A program made the position numbers and the translations under genes. DNA of 64,000 nt from Paludibacteraceae bacterium. Its GTDB lineage: Bacteria > Bacteroidota > Bacteroidia > Bacteroidales > Paludibacteraceae. The notes below the pieces were generated by a model. That model had not been told where the DNA came from and ran no database searches. It was given only the letters and a program-made list of their open reading frames with translations. This document shows positions 28,410 through 33,782 of the stretch, piece after piece. The first letter of the stretch is position 1, and every line of letters starts with the position of its first letter. The stretch lies in NCBI GenBank assembly GCA_017556705.1, contig JAFYMG010000005.1:1-64000 (forward strand), in the 5' to 3' direction.

Positions 28410-29258
28410 ATGAAAATAAAAACTGCATTACTACAATACCCAATTGCATGGGCGGACAAGGAAACGAATCTCCGTCTTGCAGAACAGCGTATCGCTGCAT
28501 TGGCTGGCAAAGCCGACGTGGCAGTACTGCCTGAAATGTTCGCCACAGGCTTTTGCACGGATCACCCCGAACTGGCAGAACCCATAGACGGAGAGATCAT
28601 GACCTGCCTCCAACGCCTAGCCGACCAATACGAGATAGCAATAGTTGGATCATTTATTTGCTTACCAATAGGCGATAAGGCGATAGAGCACCCCACGAAG
28701 ACACAAGCTTCGTCGGGGACCCCGCTAAGGCGAGAGGCGATGAGGCTCGTCAACCGTGGTTTTATGGTAGTGCCACATGGCGAAGTGCTGATACAAGACA
28801 AACGCCACCTCTATGCCCATGGCGGCGAGGACAAGTTCTTCGAGCAGGCACAGGAGAGGCATATCTTTGAATACAAGGGAGTGAAGATTCTTTTGCTCGT
28901 TTGCTATGACTTGCGCTTTCCCGTCTGGGCACGCAACCGCAGTGGACACGACTACGATTTGATACTCGTGGTAGCCAACTGGCCCGATATCCGCATCCAG
29001 TATTGGGATGCACTCATCGCTGCCCGCGCCACAGAGAACCAGTGCTATATCGCGGCAGTCAACTGCGTGGGCGATGATGGTATGGGATTGCACTACAATG
29101 GTCACTCGGTGGCGTATGACACTCGTCTGCAACCTATTGTGTCGTTTGCTGATGACGAAGAAGGCACCAAGATAGCCGAGTTTGATATCGACAAGCTACA
29201 CCACTTCCGCGAGGTGCTACCGCTGTGGAAAGATATAGACAACTTTACACTGCAATAA
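28410..29258 (+). CDS. Nitrilase-superfamily amidase (YafV/omega-amidase type)
   Basis: 282 residues with the full catalytic triad of the carbon-nitrogen hydrolase family: E42 (LPEMF), K131 (DKRHLY) and C165 (VCYDLRF). Sequence around KRHLYAHGGED and VVANWP fits the YafV/NIT2 branch, which hydrolyses alpha-ketoglutaramate or alpha-ketosuccinamate and so belongs to glutamine/methionine salvage. Residues about 85-113 (PIGDKAIEHPTKTQ onward) are an in-frame insertion relative to the family: relatives run almost directly from the GSF strand to the NRGFMVVP strand. The inserted DNA is a hairpin repeat. The 13-bp gap to the upstream regulator suggests co-transcription. Confidence 0.85.
   Translation: MKIKTALLQYPIAWADKETNLRLAEQRIAALAGKADVAVLPEMFATGFCTDHPELAEPIDGEIMTCLQRLADQYEIAIVGSFICLPIGDKAIEHPTKTQASSGTPLRREAMRLVNRGFMVVPHGEVLIQDKRHLYAHGGEDKFFEQAQERHIFEYKGVKILLLVCYDLRFPVWARNRSGHDYDLILVVANWPDIRIQYWDALIAARATENQCYIAAVNCVGDDGMGLHYNGHSVAYDTRLQPIVSFADDEEGTKIAEFDIDKLHHFREVLPLWKDIDNFTLQ
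28662..28745 (+). repeat. In-frame hairpin insertion within the nitrilase gene
   Basis: GGCGATAAGGCGATAGAG leads into a hairpin: CCCCACGAAG (28691-28700) pairs with CTTCGT-C-GGGG (28708-28718, one bulged C). It is followed by ACCCCGCTAAGGCGAGAGGCG. Flanks resemble 25865-25897 in array B, where the stem differs. GGCGATAAGGCG also occurs in the GH3 gene and a similar tract in priA. Confidence 0.6.
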
Positions 29259-29308
29259 TAAAGAATTCGATTGAAAAACTAGCAGAAAGAAAACTTTCTG
29301 CTTTTTTA

Positions 29309-29341
29309 TTTGCTTTTCTACATTTTTTTTCGTACCTTTGC
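29309..29341 (+). promoter_or_regulatory. fic promoter
   Basis: TTTG 29309-29312, 20-bp spacer, TACCTTTGC 29333-29341. It lies 18 bp upstream of the ATG at 29360, which supports that start over the GTG at 29225 that lies upstream of the promoter. Confidence 0.75.
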
Positions 29342-29359
29342 AGCCGAAAATGTAGAGTA

Positions 29360-30358
29360 ATGAGCACTTTCTTGTCCATAATACAAGAATATATCCGTCT
29401 AGGAATTCCTGAACAGATTGATTACAAGAAATTTTACTTGTACTCGCTCATCACGCACTCTACTGCTATCGAGGGATCTACTGTTACCGAAATAGAAAAC
29501 CAATTGCTCTTTGACGAGGGCATCACTGCACCAGGGCGCACCCTGCAGGAACAAATGATGAACCTCGACCTCAAGCACGCGTACGAAATTGCCCAAGAAC
29601 AAGCCAAGGCACACACGCCCTATTCGGTAAAAATGTTATGCGACCTCTCTGCCTGCCTCATGGAGCATACGGGTTGTACATACAATACACCTTTAGGAAC
29701 CTTCTCCTCTGCGTCAGGCGACTTGCGATTGCTCAATGTCACCGCAGGGTTTGGAGGACGCTCATACATGGCGTTTGCTAAAGTGCCACAAGCTTTACAA
29801 GAGTTCTGCAGATGGCTCAACAACGAACGAAACCAAGTCCAAACGACAGACATATCGTCCGCCTATCGTCTGAGTTTCTTGGCACATTATCGATTGGTGA
29901 CTATTCACCCATGGGCAGATGGAAACGGAAGAATGGCGCGATTGGTAATGAATATGCTGCAATGGGAGTACAATCTCATTCCTGTCAAAGTACTCAAAGA
30001 GCAAAAGGCAGAATATATTCAAGCCCTGATTGATACACGCGAACAAGATAACGAAGATATATTTGTGGATACCATGTTGCGTATTCATCAACATAATCTG
30101 TCTGCTGAAATAGCAGCGTTCAATGCTTCGATGGAAGCAAATGATACAAAAGATGATACAAAACAACTAACAGATAGACAGGAGATTATCTTGGATTTGA
30201 TTCGTGAAGATGATACAACAACCATCTCACAAATGATACAAAAGATACAAGTATCAGAGATCACTATCAAACGAGAACTATCTATCCTCAAAAAAATGGG
30301 AATTTTAGAACGAATAGGCGGACGAAAAGAGGGTAAATGGCTCATCACTAAACGCTAA
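29360..30358 (+). CDS. Fic-domain protein with self-inhibitory motif and C-terminal winged helix
   Basis: 332 residues. The Fic active site HPWADGNGR is at 183-191, complete with the catalytic His. STAIEG at 34-39 fits the inhibitory motif (S/T)xxxE(G/N), here N-terminal as in class II Fic proteins. The C-terminus (about 270-332) forms a winged helix (TTISQMIQKIQVSEITIKREL), suggesting DNA binding or autoregulation. Fic enzymes transfer AMP to hydroxyl side chains; the target is unknown. No antitoxin gene is adjacent, in keeping with built-in inhibition. Start chosen at 29360, just after a consensus promoter. Hairpin unit C begins right at the stop codon. Confidence 0.9.
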   Translation: MSTFLSIIQEYIRLGIPEQIDYKKFYLYSLITHSTAIEGSTVTEIENQLLFDEGITAPGRTLQEQMMNLDLKHAYEIAQEQAKAHTPYSVKMLCDLSACLMEHTGCTYNTPLGTFSSASGDLRLLNVTAGFGGRSYMAFAKVPQALQEFCRWLNNERNQVQTTDISSAYRLSFLAHYRLVTIHPWADGNGRMARLVMNMLQWEYNLIPVKVLKEQKAEYIQALIDTREQDNEDIFVDTMLRIHQHNLSAEIAAFNASMEANDTKDDTKQLTDRQEIILDLIREDDTTTISQMIQKIQVSEITIKRELSILKKMGILERIGGRKEGKWLITKR

Positions 30359-30387
30359 ACAGTAGCGCTATAGGCGCGTCCACTAAA
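30357..30387 (-). repeat. Single hairpin unit C (between fic and recJ)
   Basis: Read on the minus strand: GGACGCGCCTATAGCGCTAC then TGTTTA, with stem GCGC and loop CTATA. It begins at the fic stop codon and ends a few bases before recJ. Same flanks as arrays A and B, opposite orientation. Confidence 0.8.
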
Positions 30388-30393
30388 CACACA

Positions 30394-32409
30394 ATGACCT
30401 ACCAATGGAACATACGACGATTGACGGCTGTGGAGCAAGAGACGCAACAGCAGTTGGAGCGCGAGCTGAATATCAGTTCGGCTGCTGCGCGTATGTTGGT
30501 AGTGCGTGGCATACAGACTGCCGATGAGGCACGTGCTTTTGTGCGTCCATCATTGGATAAGTTGCACGACCCGTTCCTCATGAAGGACATGGACAAAGCC
30601 GTGGAGCGTCTGCACCAAGCCATCACTCAGGGCGAGAAGATCCTCATCTACGGCGACTATGATGTGGACGGAACTACCGCCGTGGCGGTGATGTACCGAT
30701 TCTTAGAGGGTATAGGACGCGGCGGAGCCGCTATGGGACGCTCGCAAAGCGAGCTAATGGATAATGGACGCAGCGCAGCTGCTATGGGATGCTCGCAAAG
30801 CGAGCTAATGGATAATGGTCCAATATCCAAGAGCCCGCAGGGCATCCAATACCCAATAGGCGGAACGCCGTCCAATATAGATTATTACATTCCTGACAGA
30901 TATACAGAGGGGTACGGTGTCTCGCAGCAGGGAATAGACTATGCAGCGGAGCAAGGGTGCGGATTGATTATCACGCTGGACTGCGGTATCAAAGCGGTAG
31001 AGAAGGTGGCTTATGCCAAGGGCAAAGGCATTGATGTGATTGTCTGCGATCACCATACGCCTGGCGATAAGTTGCCCGAGGCAGTGGCAGTACTGAACAT
31101 GAAGCGCCATGATTGTCCATATCCATACAAAGAACTCTCAGGTTGCGGTGTTGGCTTCAAACTCGCACAAGCATATACGCAAAGGTATTTGGTGGATAAT
31201 GGACGCAGCAGAGCTGCTATGGGACGCTCGCAAAGCGAGCTAATGGATAATGGTCAAATAGCCAATAGCCCGCAGGGCGTCCAATACCCAATAGGCGGAA
31301 CGCCGTCCAATAGCGAAGCGTCCATTCTTCTGCCACTACTGCAACTATTAGCCATGTCAATTGCTTCGGATATCGTACCTATTACGGGCGAGAACCGAAT
31401 CTTAGCGCACTTTGGCATTCAACAGCTCAACAAAGCTCCTTTCACAGGTTTGTCTGCCATTATGCAAGTAGCGGGTATCGAATCTAAGAAACTGACAATC
31501 AATGACCTTGTATACAAGATTGGCCCTCGTATCAACGCCTGCGGACGCATGAAATCGGGTCGCGCAGCGGTGGAATTGCTGCTCACCGATGACCCTGATT
31601 TTGCTCGCCAACAAGCAGAAGAGGTGAATCATCATAACGAAGACCGCCGCGACTGCGACACCGAAACGACCAGAGAGGCATTGGCACAATTGCAAGAAGA
31701 CCCAACCTTTGCAACGCGTCGCTCTACCGTGGTATATGCCCCACATTGGCACAAAGGCGTGGTGGGCATTGTGGCATCCCGCCTCACAGAGACCTACTAC
31801 CGTCCTACGATTGTACTGACAGCAGGCGAGGATGGCATCATCTCGGGCTCGGCACGTTCGGTGGGAGGGTTTGATATCTATACGGCTATTGACTCATGCA
31901 GCGACTTGCTCACGAACTTCGGCGGACATAAGTTTGCAGCGGGATTGAGTATGCATATCAACGACCTGCCTGAGTTTCAAGAACGATTTGAGGCGTATGT
32001 AGCTGCGAATATCCAAGAGCATCAATTGCAACCTACATTGGATATCGAAGCTGAACTGGAGTTAGGCGATATCACCAAACAGTTCTACAACGTGCTGCGG
32101 CACTTAGAACCCTTCGGACCTGGTAATCCACGCCCTTTGTTTGTATCTCGCCGTCTGATCAACCACCGCGACACGCGCGCTGTGGGCAAGGAGCGCGAAC
32201 ATTTGCGCTTGGACGTTACCGACCGCATGAACGCTATCACAGGCATTGCCTTTGGCCGTGCCGACATGGCAGAGTATATCCAAAACGGCAACGCCGTGGA
32301 TATCTGCTACGAACTAAACGAAAACACATTTAATCACCATACGAGTATTCAGATGATGGTACAGGATATCGTGCCATCGTCTGAATCGGATAACGGACGC
32401 CCTTCGTAA
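30394..32409 (+). CDS. recJ: Single-stranded-DNA-specific exonuclease RecJ with two in-frame repeat insertions
   Basis: 671 residues; RecJ relatives in the phylum are near 570. It degrades single-stranded DNA 5' to 3' in recombination and repair. DHH-family motifs are intact: GDYDVDGT (about 86), LDCGIK (about 197) and CDHHTPG (about 218); DHHA1 motif GGHKFAAGL is present near 510. Two stretches do not belong to RecJ: about residues 108-161 (AMGRSQSELMDNG to PIGGTPSN) and 269-311 (same peptide words again). Both are encoded by hairpin-repeat arrays, inserted in frame at loops between conserved blocks. The stop codon itself lies within the first hairpin of array F, so the last residues (DNGRPS) are repeat-encoded. 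Core motifs suggest an active enzyme. Confidence 0.93.
   Translation: MTYQWNIRRLTAVEQETQQQLERELNISSAAARMLVVRGIQTADEARAFVRPSLDKLHDPFLMKDMDKAVERLHQAITQGEKILIYGDYDVDGTTAVAVMYRFLEGIGRGGAAMGRSQSELMDNGRSAAAMGCSQSELMDNGPISKSPQGIQYPIGGTPSNIDYYIPDRYTEGYGVSQQGIDYAAEQGCGLIITLDCGIKAVEKVAYAKGKGIDVIVCDHHTPGDKLPEAVAVLNMKRHDCPYPYKELSGCGVGFKLAQAYTQRYLVDNGRSRAAMGRSQSELMDNGQIANSPQGVQYPIGGTPSNSEASILLPLLQLLAMSIASDIVPITGENRILAHFGIQQLNKAPFTGLSAIMQVAGIESKKLTINDLVYKIGPRINACGRMKSGRAAVELLLTDDPDFARQQAEEVNHHNEDRRDCDTETTREALAQLQEDPTFATRRSTVVYAPHWHKGVVGIVASRLTETYYRPTIVLTAGEDGIISGSARSVGGFDIYTAIDSCSDLLTNFGGHKFAAGLSMHINDLPEFQERFEAYVAANIQEHQLQPTLDIEAELELGDITKQFYNVLRHLEPFGPGNPRPLFVSRRLINHRDTRAVGKEREHLRLDVTDRMNAITGIAFGRADMAEYIQNGNAVDICYELNENTFNHHTSIQMMVQDIVPSSESDNGRPS
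30715..30878. repeat. Hairpin array D, in frame within recJ (site 1)
   Basis: Forward units: stems GCGGC (loop GGA), GCTCGC (AAA), GCAGC (GCA), GCTCGC (AAA), each after GGACG or GGATG and followed by CTATG or CTAATGGATAAT. Then two units in reverse: GCCC (GCA) and GGCG (GAA). So the array is itself roughly an inverted repeat. About 164 bp, no stop in the recJ frame. Confidence 0.9.
31195..31326. repeat. Hairpin array E, in frame within recJ (site 2)
   Basis: Forward units with stems GCAGC (loop AGA) and GCTCGC (AAA), then reverse units GCCC (GCA), GGCG (GAA) and the minimal GCGAAGC. It shares more than 100 bp of near-identical layout with site 1, so one may have been copied from the other. 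Confidence 0.9.
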
Positions 32410-32690
32410 GGGCTATCGGACGGCGGAAGCCTATAGGATATTGGACGCCTTAGAGGGCTATGGGACGGCGGAAGCCTATTGGATATTGGACGCCCATAAA
32501 TGGGCTATGGGACGGCGGAAGCCTATTGGATATTGGACGCCCATAAATGGGCTATGGGACGGCGGAAGCCTATAGGATAATGGACGCCTCTTTGAGGCTA
32601 TGGGACGGCGTTCCGCCTACTGGATATTGGACGCCCATAAATGGGCTATGGGACGGCGTTCCGCCTACTGGATATTGGATTATGGAATAA
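32395..32690 (+). repeat. Variable-stem hairpin array F, 12 units (recJ 3' end)
   Basis: Units begin at 32395, 32418, 32443, 32463, 32488, 32510, 32535, 32557, 32582, 32603, 32629 and 32651. Odd units have long and different stems: GCCCTT/AAGGGC, GCC..GGC, GCCCAT/ATGGGC (three times) and GCCTC/GAGGC. Even units are GGACGGCGGAAGCCTA or GGACGGCGTTCCGCCTA. Spacers are CTATG after odd units and TTGGATATT-like after even units, so the dimer period is about 47 bp. Confidence 0.95.
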
Positions 32691-32702
32691 CTCATATAAG
32701 AA

Positions 32703-33065
32703 ATGGATAACTCATATAAAAAACTAGATACATATATTAAGGCAAAGGAACTTGTTGGAAAAGTGTATGAATTCACAAAAACTTTTCCTGATGAAGAGAA
32801 ATATGCCTTGAGTAGCCAAATTCGACGTGCTGCAATATCTGTACCTTCAAATATTGCTGAAGGGTTATCAAGAAGTACAACAAAAGAACAGTGCCACTTT
32901 CTAGATATTGCATTTGGCTCTTTAATGGAAGTAGATTGTCAATTAGAAATAGCATGTGATTTATCATATATTGCAAAAGAAGAATACAAAAATATTTATA
33001 TAGAGATTAAGACGCTCGCAAAGATGCTTATCGGGCTAAAATCTCATCGATTATCACCGAAATAA
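32703..33065 (+). CDS. Four-helix-bundle protein (23S rRNA intervening-sequence family)
   Basis: 120 residues, matching the S23/IVS four-helix-bundle family: YKKLDTYIKAKELV, then SSQIRRAAISVPSNIAEG, the family signature, and a closing CDLSYI region. Relatives are encoded inside insertions in 23S rRNA genes and as free-standing chromosomal genes; a related fold (Avd) serves diversity-generating retroelements. The molecular role of free-standing members is not established. The gene is more AT-rich than its neighbours and sits between hairpin arrays F (13 bp before) and G (a few bp after), suggesting it moved or evolved with the repeats. No rRNA gene or reverse transcriptase is in the window. 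Confidence 0.85.
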   Translation: MDNSYKKLDTYIKAKELVGKVYEFTKTFPDEEKYALSSQIRRAAISVPSNIAEGLSRSTTKEQCHFLDIAFGSLMEVDCQLEIACDLSYIAKEEYKNIYIEIKTLAKMLIGLKSHRLSPK

Positions 33066-33068
33066 TAA

Positions 33069-33134
33069 CCCACAGCTCGCAGAGCGTCCTATATCCAATA
33101 GCCCATAGGGCGTCCAATAGCGTAGCGTCCAATA
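33069..33134 (-). repeat. Hairpin array G, three units (minus orientation)
   Basis: Read on the minus strand: GGACGCTACGCTATT, GGACGCCCTATGGGCTATT, GGACGCTCTGCGAGC. Stems GC, GCCC and GCTC with loops TAC, TAT and TGC. Lies between the four-helix-bundle gene and tdk, in orientation opposite to array F. Confidence 0.85.
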
Positions 33135-33143
33135 ACAATTACC

Positions 33144-33746
33144 ATGTATAACGAACTAGACACACGAGGTCCAAAATTTCGAAAGGGCAGCATAGAAGTA
33201 GTTTGCGGAAGTATGTTCTCGGGTAAGACCGAAGAACTCATCCGCCGTATGAAACGCGCCAAGTTCGCGAAACTCAATGTAGAAATCTTCAAACCCGCTA
33301 TTGACGTCCGCTATAGCGACGCCGAGGTCGTGAGTCACGACCGCAATGCCATCCAATCCACCCCAGTGGACAGCAGCCAGAATATCCTATTGCTTGCCAG
33401 CGATGTAGATGTGGTAGGTATTGACGAGGCACAGTTCTTTGATATGGGTATCGTGGAGGTAGCCAACGAGTTGGCTCGCCGCGGCGTACGCGTGATCTGC
33501 GCAGGCTTGGATATGGACTTCAAGGGCGTACCATTCGGCCCTATGCCCGCCTTGATGGCTATTGCAGATGATGTGTATAAGACCCACGCTATCTGCGTGC
33601 ATTGTGGCGACTTGGCGTATGTCAGCCACCGTACCGTAGCCAACGACAAACGCGTCCTTCTTGGCGAGACCGACAGCTACGAGCCACTCTGCCGTGCTTG
33701 CTACGAGAAAGCCCTCGCAGCCGAAGCGACTGAAACAAAAGGATAA
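33144..33746 (+). CDS. tdk: Thymidine kinase
   Basis: 200 residues, type II thymidine kinase, phosphorylating thymidine and deoxyuridine with ATP in salvage. P-loop GSMFSGKT at about 17-24, Walker B DEAQFF near 93, lasso region [15 protein letters not shown], and a structural zinc site formed by CVHC and CRAC. Length is normal and no repeat is inserted in this gene although arrays flank it. With the two deoxynucleoside kinases at 54.7-56.1 kb the window covers salvage of several deoxynucleosides. Confidence 0.96.
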   Translation: MYNELDTRGPKFRKGSIEVVCGSMFSGKTEELIRRMKRAKFAKLNVEIFKPAIDVRYSDAEVVSHDRNAIQSTPVDSSQNILLLASDVDVVGIDEAQFFDMGIVEVANELARRGVRVICAGLDMDFKGVPFGPMPALMAIADDVYKTHAICVHCGDLAYVSHRTVANDKRVLLGETDSYEPLCRACYEKALAAEATETKG

Positions 33747-33782
33747 GGCTTAATCAAAGGTTAACTAAAAGTTAACGATTAC

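Noticed and set aside
30394..32409. recJ as a pseudogene because of its repeat insertions
   Set aside because: The frame is continuous and every DHH/DHHA1 motif is intact on either side of the insertions.
32395..32690. CRISPR array
   Set aside because: Repeats are under 27 bp, spacers are constant and only about 6-10 bp, variability is in the palindromic part, and no cas genes are present.
32395..32690. Integron attC array
   Set aside because: Units are too short, lack the R and L box pairs and carry no gene cassettes; the xerC in the window is the chromosomal type and is 20 kb away.
32570..32776. 68-residue minus-strand frame over array F
   Set aside because: Made of repeat DNA (QYPVGGTPSHS words) and no promoter; the same words appear in RecJ because the same repeat is read there.
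32703..33065. Avd subunit of a diversity-generating retroelement
   Set aside because: No reverse transcriptase, template repeat or variable repeat in the window; the sequence fits the IVS family more generally.
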